Of a stretch of DNA of 64,000 nucleotides, positions 15,252 through 23,020 are shown in pieces (within the stretch, counting starts at the first letter, position 1; each line of letters opens with the position of its first letter). Source of the stretch: Pedobacter yulinensis (GTDB lineage Bacteria > Bacteroidota > Bacteroidia > Sphingobacteriales > Sphingobacteriaceae); contig NZ_KZ686268.1 in the NCBI RefSeq assembly GCF_003029735.1, positions 372,001 through 436,000 of the forward strand, read 5' to 3'. The position numbers were made by a program, and so were the translations under genes. The notes under the pieces are model-generated. The model saw nothing but the letters and a program-made list of their open reading frames with translations, did not search any database and had not been told where the DNA came from.

Positions 15252-17867
15252 ATGAAAATATTGGGCATACAAGTGCTTAGAGGGCCAAACATTTGGTCTG
15301 TGAGCCGAAAGAAACTTATTCAGATGCGCCTTGATCTGGAAGAGCTGGAACAGAGGCCCACCAACCTCATTGAGGGCTTCGCAGAACGCATCAGGAACCT
15401 GTTGCCGGGCATGTACAGCCACAGGTGTTCCAAGGGCTGCGAAGGCGGGTTTTTCATGCGTGTAGAGGAGGGCACCTGGATGGGCCATGTGATCGAACAC
15501 ATTGCACTTGAAATCCAAACACTTGCAGGAATGGATACCGGTTTTGGCCGTACCCGGCAGACGAAAACAGAAGGTGTGTACAACGTAGTTTTCAGCTACC
15601 TGGAAGAAAAGGCCGGGGCTTTTGCTGCAGAGGCTGCCGTTCGCATTGCCGAGGCGCTGATCTCCGGCAGTACGTACGACCTGGAGGCCGACATCAGGCG
15701 CATGCGCGAACTGCGTGAACAGGAGCGGCTGGGGCCCAGCACAGGCTCTATCGTCGACGAGGCCATTGCGCGCGATATTCCCTGGATCAGGCTGAATAAA
15801 GGCTCACTGGTACAGCTGGGCTATGGCAAGAACCAGGTTCGTTTCCGGGCTACAATGACCGAACGCACCAGCAGCATCGCCGTCGACATTGCAGGAAATA
15901 AAGACGAGACCAAACGGCTGCTGGAAGATGCAGCCATTCCGGTGGCAAAAGGTGTAACGATCAGCAGAGCCGAAGACCTGCCAGACGCCATCAGCAAGGT
16001 CGGCTTTCCGTTGGTATTTAAGCCGCTCGATGGAAATCATGGCCGCGGCGCCACCATAAATGTGAAGGATACAGCGGCGGCCGAAGCAGCATTTGAACAT
16101 GCGCGGCAGCATTCCAGGCGTGTCATCGTTGAGCGGTTTGTTGAAGGCTTTGACTTCCGCGTGCTCGTCATCGACAACCGGGTGGTGGCCGCGGCATTCC
16201 GCGACCCGGCACACGTTATCGGTAATGGAAGTGACAACATTGCCGCACTGATCGAGAAGGAGAACGCCGACCCCCGCCGTGGTTATGGACACGAGAACGT
16301 ACTGACTGAAATTACCATAGACCGTGATACGCTGACGCTGCTCGGTAAAAAAGGCTATACGCTCGATACCATCCCGGCTAAGGGCGAGAAAATATACCTG
16401 AAGTCTACCGCCAACCTCAGCACCGGCGGCACTTCGGTCGATGTGACAGACCAGGTTCATCCGCAGAACATTTTCATCTGCGAAAGGATTTCGCGCATCA
16501 TCGGGCTGGACATTTGCGGCATTGACATCATGGCCAGCAACCTGACACAGCCGCTGACAGAAAACGGAGGCGTGGTGCTTGAAGTAAATGCTGCGCCGGG
16601 TTTCCGCATGCACCTGGCTCCGGGCGAGGGCCTGCCGCGCAATGTTGCCGCACCCGTGCTGGATATGCTTTATCCTCCGGGGAAGCTGTCCCAGATTCCC
16701 ATTATTGCCGTAACCGGTACCAACGGCAAAACCACGACTACCCGGCTTATAGCACACATCGTAAAGAGCAATGGCACCCGCGTTGGTTTCACCACTTCAG
16801 ACGGCATTTATGTACAGAACAACATGCTGATGAAGGGAGACACCACCGGTCCGCAAAGCGCAGAGTTCATCCTGAAAGATCCAACAGTCGAATTTGCTGT
16901 TCTGGAAACGGCCAGAGGCGGCATTCTGCGCTCAGGCATTGGTTTTAACAAATGTGACATCGGCATCATTACCAATATCCAGGAAGACCACCTGGGACTC
17001 TCAGATATCCACACGCTCGATGACCTGGCCCGTGTAAAGAGTGTTGTGATCGGCACAGTCAGGAGAAAGGGCTGGGCTGTCTTGAATGCAGACAACCCCT
17101 ATTGTGTCAAAATTGCCCGTGATGCGCGCTGCAAAGTCGCCTACTTCAGCATGGATGAAAAGAATCCGGTACTGAAAGACCACTTTAAACGGGGCGGCAC
17201 CGCTGCGATCTTTGAAAACGGTTATGTGACCATAAAGAAAGGCGATTGGAAAATCCGTGTCGATAAAGTTTCGCACATTCCGCTTACGTTTGGCGGCAGT
17301 GTAGAATTTATGATCCAGAACGTTCTGGCTGCTACACTGGCTACATTCCTGTGGGGTTACAAGATAGAAGATATCCGGCTATCACTGCAAACGTTCATCC
17401 CATCGGCAGCACAAACACCGGGACGCATGAACATTTTTAAGTTCAGGGAATTTAAGGTGCTTGTCGATTTCGCCCATAACCCCGATGGTTTCAACGGCGT
17501 CAGAACTTTTCTGCAGTCTGTTGAAGCGACTGAGTATGTAGGCGTTATTTCAGGCACCGGCGACCGCCGCGATGAAGACATCGTAGAAATTGCGCGCATT
17601 GCGGCCCGTATGTTCGACCGGGTATACATTTGCCAGGAACGATACCTGCGCGGCCGGCAGCGTGAAGAAATGATCTCCCTGCTCATGCGCGGCCTGCAGG
17701 AGGTCAAACCAGATATCCCGATCATCATTAACAACAACAGTACGGAGTGCCTGCGTGAAGTACTGACACATGCTACGCCGGGCTCTTACATTACGATACT
17801 CAGCAGCACCATAGATAACGCCATTCAAAAGGTAACAGAATACCTGGATAAGGAACTGGGTATGTGA
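15252..17867 (+). CDS. cphA: Cyanophycin synthetase
   Basis: ATP-dependent polymerase that makes multi-L-arginyl-poly-L-aspartate, a nitrogen and carbon reserve. The 871 residues match CphA1 length (about 870-900). Order: an N-terminal domain (1-160; contains GHVIEH, H79 to H83), an ATP-grasp domain (about 205-480; VFKPLDGNHGRGATINV and ILEVN-like LEVNAAPGFRMHL) that adds aspartate to the backbone, and a Mur-ligase-like domain (from about 485; P-loop TGTNGKTT at 488-495, DFAHNPDGF near the end) that adds arginine. It is divergent from cphB and the isoaspartyl peptidase, so synthesis and breakdown are encoded together. The stop codon directly abuts the stop of recG. Confidence 0.96.
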   Translation: MKILGIQVLRGPNIWSVSRKKLIQMRLDLEELEQRPTNLIEGFAERIRNLLPGMYSHRCSKGCEGGFFMRVEEGTWMGHVIEHIALEIQTLAGMDTGFGRTRQTKTEGVYNVVFSYLEEKAGAFAAEAAVRIAEALISGSTYDLEADIRRMRELREQERLGPSTGSIVDEAIARDIPWIRLNKGSLVQLGYGKNQVRFRATMTERTSSIAVDIAGNKDETKRLLEDAAIPVAKGVTISRAEDLPDAISKVGFPLVFKPLDGNHGRGATINVKDTAAAEAAFEHARQHSRRVIVERFVEGFDFRVLVIDNRVVAAAFRDPAHVIGNGSDNIAALIEKENADPRRGYGHENVLTEITIDRDTLTLLGKKGYTLDTIPAKGEKIYLKSTANLSTGGTSVDVTDQVHPQNIFICERISRIIGLDICGIDIMASNLTQPLTENGGVVLEVNAAPGFRMHLAPGEGLPRNVAAPVLDMLYPPGKLSQIPIIAVTGTNGKTTTTRLIAHIVKSNGTRVGFTTSDGIYVQNNMLMKGDTTGPQSAEFILKDPTVEFAVLETARGGILRSGIGFNKCDIGIITNIQEDHLGLSDIHTLDDLARVKSVVIGTVRRKGWAVLNADNPYCVKIARDARCKVAYFSMDEKNPVLKDHFKRGGTAAIFENGYVTIKKGDWKIRVDKVSHIPLTFGGSVEFMIQNVLAATLATFLWGYKIEDIRLSLQTFIPSAAQTPGRMNIFKFREFKVLVDFAHNPDGFNGVRTFLQSVEATEYVGVISGTGDRRDEDIVEIARIAARMFDRVYICQERYLRGRQREEMISLLMRGLQEVKPDIPIIINNNSTECLREVLTHATPGSYITILSSTIDNAIQKVTEYLDKELGM

Positions 17868-19973
17868 TCAGGAGATCTTATCGAATGAAATTCCCGACCG
17901 CTTGCTGTCCAGATAACGCTTGAGCAAAGCATGTTCAGGCTTTTGCAGCAGGCGGTCCTCTTCAAACAAGGCGATGACCGTGCTCCTGGCCTCCTGCAGA
18001 ATAGCCTGGTCTTTCGCCAGGTCGGCCAGTTTGAGGTTGAGCGTGCCGCTTTGCTGCGTTCCCGACAGGTCGCCTGGTCCGCGCAGCTCCAGGTCAATTT
18101 CAGATATTTCGAAGCCATTGTTGGTTCGCACCATGGTATCAAGCCGAAGCTTTGCTTCCCTGGTCAGCTTGTTGCCGCTCATCAGCACGCAAAATGACTG
18201 CTCGGCGCCCCGGCCAACCCGGCCGCGCAGCTGATGCAATTGTGAAAGGCCGAAACGCTCGGCATTTTCGATGATCATGACAGATGCGTTCGGAACATTT
18301 ACGCCCACTTCAATCACGGTGGTGGCCACCATGATCTGTGTTTTGCCCGAAACAAAACGTTCCATTTCATAATCCTTATCGCTGTTTGCCATCTTGCCAT
18401 GAACAATGCTCATCTGGTACTGCGGCAAAGGAAAATGATACCTCAGCTGCTCGATACCCGCCTCCAGAAACAAGAGGTCAAGTTTCTCGCTTTCCTTAAT
18501 GAGCGGGTAAACCAGGTAGACCTGGCGGCCCTTTGCAATCTCGGTTTTCATCAAGCCAAACATTCGCAGGCGCTGGCTTTCAAAAAGATGAACTGTGGTA
18601 ATCGGTTTCCGACCTGGCGGAAGTTCGTCGATGACCGAAACGTCCAGGTCGCCATACAGCGTCATGGCCAGGGTACGTGGAATCGGCGTTGCTGTCATCA
18701 CCAGGATATGCGGCGGAACGGCGTTTTTTCGCCACAACCGTGCCCGCTGTTCTACGCCAAAGCGGTGTTGTTCGTCAATGACCACCAGGCCCAGGTTACG
18801 GAATTTCACCTTGTCTTCGATCAGCGCATGCGTGCCGATCAGCATATCAATTTCGCCGGCTTCCAGCCGGCTATGCAAGGAGGTTCTTTCTTTCTTTTTC
18901 GTTGTACCCGTTAAAATCTCCACGTTCACCAGGCCATCGCCAACCAGGGCCTTTACTGATTCGAAATGCTGCCTGGCCAGGATCTCGGTCGGGGCCATCA
19001 TGCAAGCCTGGAAACCGTTATCGTTGGCCAGGAGCATACTCATCAACGCTACTACAGTCTTCCCGCTGCCTACATCGCCCTGCACCAGGCGATTCATCTG
19101 CGAGCCGCGCTGTGTATCGGTGCGTATTTCACGGATAACCCGTTTCTGGGCTCCCGTCAGATCAAACGGCAAGTTTTCCCTGTAAAAGGTGTTCAGTTTT
19201 TCGCCTACCTTATCAAATACATTTCCTCTGAATTTCAGGTTACGCAGCTGTTTGGTATGCAACAATTCGAGCTGGATAAAGAACAGTTCCTCGAACTTGA
19301 TTCGTCGTTCTGCCGCCCTTAATTTTTCGGGCGACGGCGGAAAATGTATGTTCAGGAGTGCGGTGCTGCGATCCGGCAGGCGGTATTTTTCAAGCAGATA
19401 GGCCGGCAGGGTTTCGTGCAATTGTGCGGCAACTGCGTCAAGCAGTGCAGACTGGATTTTCTGAATGCCTTTCGTATCCAGGCCGAATTTCTTCAATTTT
19501 TCGGTTGAACCATATACAGGTTGCAGGCTCTGGTTGCCGCGTTTTTGCAGTGGGCTCTGCAGCAGCTCTATTTCAGGATGAACAATGCTAAATGTACCGT
19601 TAAAGAGATTGGGTTTACCGAAGGCAACGTACATTTGCCCGGTCACCATGTTGTCGTTCACCCATTTCAGGCTTTGAAACCAGACCAGCTCCATTGACCC
19701 CGTCTCATCCCTGAACTGTGCAACCAGCCGGCGCCCTTGTTTCTCACCGATCAGCTCTTTACTGGTTAGCCGGCCCACAACCTGGACAAATGGCAACTCC
19801 GCATTGATCTCAGCAATCTTATAAAACCTGGTACGGTCTATATGCCGGAACGGGAAATAATGCAGCAGGTCGCCGCAGGTGAATACCGATAGCTCTTTTT
19901 TCAAAAGCTCAGCCTTCTGCGGACCTACCCCCTTCACATATGCTATGGGCGTTTCCAGTTCAAGCGCCGCCAT
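17868..19973 (-). CDS. recG: ATP-dependent DNA helicase RecG
   Basis: Branch-migration helicase that remodels stalled forks and Holliday junctions. The 701 residues are normal length. The N-terminal wedge/OB domain (about 1-240, GVGPQKAELLKKEL at the start) is followed by helicase domain 1 with Walker A GDVGSGKT and the box DEQHRFGVEQR, and domain 2 with ATPIPRT, TTVIEVGVNVPNA and the LRGRVGRG arginine-finger motif; then the C-terminal RecG wedge (LRGPGDLSGTQQSG). The start ATG overlaps the end of the upstream EamA gene by 14 bp, so the two are probably translated from one mRNA. It is convergent with cphA with no spacer at all. Confidence 0.96.
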   Translation of the reverse strand: MAALELETPIAYVKGVGPQKAELLKKELSVFTCGDLLHYFPFRHIDRTRFYKIAEINAELPFVQVVGRLTSKELIGEKQGRRLVAQFRDETGSMELVWFQSLKWVNDNMVTGQMYVAFGKPNLFNGTFSIVHPEIELLQSPLQKRGNQSLQPVYGSTEKLKKFGLDTKGIQKIQSALLDAVAAQLHETLPAYLLEKYRLPDRSTALLNIHFPPSPEKLRAAERRIKFEELFFIQLELLHTKQLRNLKFRGNVFDKVGEKLNTFYRENLPFDLTGAQKRVIREIRTDTQRGSQMNRLVQGDVGSGKTVVALMSMLLANDNGFQACMMAPTEILARQHFESVKALVGDGLVNVEILTGTTKKKERTSLHSRLEAGEIDMLIGTHALIEDKVKFRNLGLVVIDEQHRFGVEQRARLWRKNAVPPHILVMTATPIPRTLAMTLYGDLDVSVIDELPPGRKPITTVHLFESQRLRMFGLMKTEIAKGRQVYLVYPLIKESEKLDLLFLEAGIEQLRYHFPLPQYQMSIVHGKMANSDKDYEMERFVSGKTQIMVATTVIEVGVNVPNASVMIIENAERFGLSQLHQLRGRVGRGAEQSFCVLMSGNKLTREAKLRLDTMVRTNNGFEISEIDLELRGPGDLSGTQQSGTLNLKLADLAKDQAILQEARSTVIALFEEDRLLQKPEHALLKRYLDSKRSGISFDKIS

Positions 19974-20880
19974 GTCCTCTACGTCGCGCAGCCAGATCTT
20001 TAATCAGCTGCAGGTTAAACAACAGCACAGCCAGCAGCAACAGGCCATACGCGAACATTTGGTGCACGGTAATCTTCTCGCCGAAGTAAACAAAAGCTAC
20101 AGCAAAGGCAATGATGGGATTGAGATAAATGATAATCCCCAAAGTAGAGGACTGAATACCGAGCAGGGCATACAAACTAAGAAACAGCGGTATAATGGTA
20201 AAAATGACCGCGATGGCAAGGATGTTAAACCAAAAGACCGGCGAAACCGGAAAGTTTTCATACTGACTTACAAAAAGCGGCAGCATCAGGAACACTGAAA
20301 GCAGCATTTGAACACCCAGAAAATTGAATTTATCTACCTGGTTGATCTTCCGCTGAATGATCAGGTAAAAAGCATAGAGGGCCGCAATCACAACCGACCA
20401 GGTTACCTCGACCAAGGACCCGGTGGCAAGAAGCAAAATGCTGACAAATGCGACAGCAAGTGCAATGAACTTGACACGGCTTAAGGCTTCCCGAAGAATG
20501 AAATAGCCGCCAAGGGCCGTGATGAGCGGGCAGACCATATAGGCGAAAGCTGCCGATTTTAAACTTACGTTATTTACTGCATAAATAAAGGTATACCAGT
20601 TACCGGTAATCAGCAGTCCCGACAGCAATGTGAGCACTGCCAGTTTCCGGCCTTCGCCGGGCCGTAGGTTCCTGATGGTCTGTAAGTCAGACCGCAGCTG
20701 CTTACGACGGAAGACCGCAATGACCAGCCAGATGATCAGCAGGCTGGTAAAGATCCGGTAGCATAAAATCTGTTCCGAGGGCCAGGCACGCAGGTTGCGC
20801 AATGGCAATGCAAAAAAGCCCCAGATCACGGTCGATGCAAGGGCTGAAAACAGATATTTTGCTTTTCCGGTTGTGGCCAC
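19960..20880 (-). CDS. EamA-family (RarD-like) inner-membrane transporter
   Basis: The 306 residues hold about ten hydrophobic membrane segments in two EamA repeats, with the RarD-like features ASTVIWGFFALPLRNL near the N-terminus, LLITGNWYTFIYAVNN in the first repeat and GIIIYLNPIIAFAVA in the second. Family members export or import small metabolites of the drug/metabolite superfamily; RarD itself was named for chloramphenicol sensitivity and its physiological substrate is not settled. Translation starts at a GTG (20880), four bases after the stop of the RidA gene, and the end overlaps recG by 14 bp, so RidA, this transporter and recG look like one transcript. Confidence 0.85.
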   Translation of the reverse strand: MATTGKAKYLFSALASTVIWGFFALPLRNLRAWPSEQILCYRIFTSLLIIWLVIAVFRRKQLRSDLQTIRNLRPGEGRKLAVLTLLSGLLITGNWYTFIYAVNNVSLKSAAFAYMVCPLITALGGYFILREALSRVKFIALAVAFVSILLLATGSLVEVTWSVVIAALYAFYLIIQRKINQVDKFNFLGVQMLLSVFLMLPLFVSQYENFPVSPVFWFNILAIAVIFTIIPLFLSLYALLGIQSSTLGIIIYLNPIIAFAVAFVYFGEKITVHQMFAYGLLLLAVLLFNLQLIKDLAARRRGHGGA

Positions 20881-20884
20881 AGAA

Positions 20885-21265
20885 CTAAGCGATAGCGGCT
20901 ATCACTGAAATTTCAACATTCACGTTCTTCGGCAGAACAGATACCTGAACGGTCTCGCGCGCCGGGAAATCAGCTGTAAAGTAACTGCCATAGACTTCGT
21001 TAACCTTGGCAAAGTTGTTCATGTCACTTAAAAATATCGAGGTCTTGATCACATGGGCGAAAGTAATTTCAGCCTCGAGCAGGATGGCTTTGATATTCCG
21101 CATAACCTGGTGGGTTTCTTCTTCTATCGAAGCCAGGTTTAGCTCTTCCGTTTCAGGATTGATGGCGATCTGGCCGGATACAAACAACAGGTTTCCGGTT
21201 TGAACGGCCTGACTGTACGGGCCAATAGGGGCAGGGGCATTTTTGGTTTGAATGACTTTTTTCAT
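20885..21265 (-). CDS. ridA: RidA family enamine/imine deaminase
   Basis: This enzyme hydrolyses reactive enamine/imine intermediates made by PLP-dependent dehydratases, protecting other PLP enzymes. From the ATG at 21265 the protein has 126 residues, the standard RidA length; a 25-residue upstream extension in the same frame is not conserved-looking and is dropped. Family marks: NAPAPIGPYSQAV near the N-terminus, GNLLFVSGQIAINP, VIKTSIFLSDMNNFAKVNEVY, and FPARETVQVSVLPKNVNVEI with the carboxylate-binding Arg in ARET. It is a cytosolic trimer in relatives and heads a short run with the EamA transporter and recG. Confidence 0.93.
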   Translation of the reverse strand: MKKVIQTKNAPAPIGPYSQAVQTGNLLFVSGQIAINPETEELNLASIEEETHQVMRNIKAILLEAEITFAHVIKTSIFLSDMNNFAKVNEVYGSYFTADFPARETVQVSVLPKNVNVEISVIAAIA

Positions 21266-21293
21266 ATCTGAATTAGATAGGCCGGGGGCCTTG

Positions 21294-21434
21294 TTATTTG
21301 AGCAGCAACCAGTCAGCAAGTTTCCAGATGATGCCGGCAAGAAAAATCAGTATGGCCAGCGCATTGATGAAATGCATGGCCCTGAGGTTAAAAGTGCTGG
21401 GGCGATCAGGATTTTTCTTTCTGAAGAAATACAT
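21294..21434 (-). CDS. 46-aa single-pass membrane protein (DUF6728-like)
   Basis: A small gene read from the ATG at 21434. The protein starts YFFRKKNPDRPSTFNLRAMH (residues 2-21), a basic cytosolic part, and continues with one hydrophobic helix (about residues 22-38, INALAILIFLAGIIW) and a short tail (KLADWLLLK). Similar 45-50-aa proteins are widespread in Bacteroidetes; I believe they are grouped as DUF6728, but I cannot check. A consensus -7 box TAAATTTG ends only 4 bases before the ATG, which supports a real gene with an almost leaderless mRNA. It lies 28 bp upstream of ridA. Function unknown. Confidence 0.7.
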   Translation of the reverse strand: MYFFRKKNPDRPSTFNLRAMHFINALAILIFLAGIIWKLADWLLLK

Positions 21435-21438
21435 GCTG

Positions 21439-21471
21439 CAAATTTACGAAATAAAAAAAGAGGGCTTCAAA
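21439..21471 (-). promoter_or_regulatory. Promoter of the 46-aa membrane protein, overlapping a terminator
   Basis: The -7 box TAAATTTG is at 21439-21446 (minus strand). A TTTG at 21468-21471, spaced 21 bp away, could be the -33 box and lies inside the ompA-like terminator stem. Confidence 0.5.
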
Positions 21472-21484
21472 TTTGAAGCCCTCT
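21459..21484 (-). terminator. Strong terminator of the OmpA-family gene
   Basis: A perfect 26-bp palindrome with 13-base arms (AGAGGGCTTCAAA / TTTGAAGCCCTCT) followed on the minus strand by seven T's, 23 bp past the stop codon. Confidence 0.95.
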
Positions 21485-21506
21485 TCCTGTATTTTACTTA
21501 GAAATC

Positions 21507-22847
21507 TTAGTTTCTTGAAGTTTCAACACGACGGTTCTGGATACGACCTTCTTCTGTGTCGTTAGAAGCAATTGGGTTAGCTTCGCCATAACCTCTTGTA
21601 ACTACCTGGCTACCGTTAACACCTGAGTTAACCAGGTAAGTTTTAACAGAGTTAGCACGGTCTTTAGACAATTTCATGTTGTATGCAGCAGTACCTTCGC
21701 TAGAAGCGTAACCTTTAACAGTTACTTTACCACCGTTTTCACGCAACGATGAAGACAATTTGTCAAGAGTAGGGTAAGATTCAGTTTTAAGAACTGAAGA
21801 GTTGAAATCAAACTGGATGTTTTCGAAACCAGTTACGTTGCTAGAAGCTGAATCAGCAGCTGCTGCTTTAGGAAGCGGGCAACCAGAACCATCAACAGCG
21901 GTACCAGCAGGAGTACCTGGGCATTTGTCGAACTGATCAGCAACACCGTCACCGTCAGAATCTTTTTTCAGGTCTTCAACAGCTCTTTCTACGTTAGATA
22001 CACGGTTTTTCAGTGCTTCAACTTCCTGACGCAGGGTTGGATCTTTCAATTCGTCGTACATCAACGCAATTGGGTTAGACCACTCCAGGCTTGGCTTTGA
22101 AGAAGATCCGAGTGAGAACTCAAGACCAGCGTGTGCGTAAGATACTTTGTCTTTAGTAGTTCCTTTTGCGTAAACACCGTCAAAGTTGTCACCATCGATG
22201 AAGTTCATGGTGTAACCCAGGTTGAAGTTTACACGCTCAGAAACTTTGAACTTGATACCTGCACCTACAGGAATGTAAGCTTCTTTAACGTAGTCTTTTT
22301 CACCACCTTGAGCACGGCCTTTCCAGTCAATAGTAGTACCGGTAGCTGTAACAACGCTAGGAGCGTAAGCCATCAAACCGTAACCAGCAGTTACATAGAA
22401 ACCTACAGAGTTTTCGCGACGCAGGAAATCGATCGTACCTACGTTAACAACACCTCTCAGGTCAGCAGCATACTGAAGTTCAGTCTCGAAGCTTCTGTTA
22501 GCTGAACCTGCACCGGCTACACCAGATTCGTTAGAACCTGATACTTTTCCGCGAACACCGTTCAGTTCCAATGCGAATGAAGGAGCAAATTGTTTACGGA
22601 TGTTGATACCGTAACCAAGGTTTACGTCCCAGTTTGTGAAGTCGTTAGAACCGCCGATTACAACAACTGGTGCAAGAACACCAGCGTGAACACCGATTGA
22701 CCAGGTTCTGAACTGTGATCTTCCGCCAAAAGTTTTGGCTGAAGAAGAAGAAACCATTGTAGAATCCTGGGCAGAAGCAAGAGTTGTTACTCCTGTTAAC
22801 GCTACCAAAGAAACTGCAAGACTCTTCTTAAGAGTAGAATAATTCAT
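21507..22847 (-). CDS. OmpA-family outer membrane protein
   Basis: Major outer-membrane protein. The 446 residues comprise a signal peptide (SLVALTGVTTLASAQ), an N-terminal beta-barrel (about 45-255), a coiled linker (about 262-300), a calcium-binding TSP3 repeat (DSDGDGVADQFDKCPGTPAG, about 302-321), and a C-terminal OmpA peptidoglycan-binding domain with FDFNSSVLKTESYPTLDKL and the DRANSVKTYLVNSGV/NRRVE blocks. Codon choice is far more uniform than in neighbouring genes, as expected for a very highly expressed gene. It has the best promoter in the window and a perfect terminator, so it is a single-gene unit. Confidence 0.95.
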   Translation of the reverse strand: MNYSTLKKSLAVSLVALTGVTTLASAQDSTMVSSSSAKTFGGRSQFRTWSIGVHAGVLAPVVVIGGSNDFTNWDVNLGYGINIRKQFAPSFALELNGVRGKVSGSNESGVAGAGSANRSFETELQYAADLRGVVNVGTIDFLRRENSVGFYVTAGYGLMAYAPSVVTATGTTIDWKGRAQGGEKDYVKEAYIPVGAGIKFKVSERVNFNLGYTMNFIDGDNFDGVYAKGTTKDKVSYAHAGLEFSLGSSSKPSLEWSNPIALMYDELKDPTLRQEVEALKNRVSNVERAVEDLKKDSDGDGVADQFDKCPGTPAGTAVDGSGCPLPKAAAADSASSNVTGFENIQFDFNSSVLKTESYPTLDKLSSSLRENGGKVTVKGYASSEGTAAYNMKLSKDRANSVKTYLVNSGVNGSQVVTRGYGEANPIASNDTEEGRIQNRRVETSRN

Positions 22848-22904
22848 AATTCTTTTTCTTTTTTAAGGTTAAACAAATATTAATTGATTAATTTTTTGTG
22901 ATAG

Positions 22905-22934
22905 CAAAATTAAACAAATTTTTAAAATCTCAAA
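22905..22934 (-). promoter_or_regulatory. Consensus promoter of the OmpA-family gene
   Basis: On the minus strand TTTG (22931-22934), 18 bp, then TAATTTTG (22905-22912). The leader is about 50 nt and AT-rich, which fits strong expression. Confidence 0.75.
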
Positions 22935-22980
22935 GTCCTGTACAAACTCTGTTCCAAACTCCCGGCAAGCAGATATTTCT

Positions 22981-22988
22981 TACATTTG
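22981..22988 (+). promoter_or_regulatory. -7 box of the Xaa-Pro aminopeptidase gene
   Basis: TACATTTG, an exact TAnnTTTG match, 32 bp before the ATG; the -33 box is not consensus. Confidence 0.55.
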
Positions 22989-23020
22989 GCAAAATTGCAA
23001 AGCACCACAGATAAAAAATC

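Noticed and set aside
15804-16757. 317-codon open frame on the minus strand inside cphA
   Set aside because: It lies entirely within the conserved ATP-grasp region of cphA on the other strand and has no recognisable domain; a shadow of a GC-rich coding frame.
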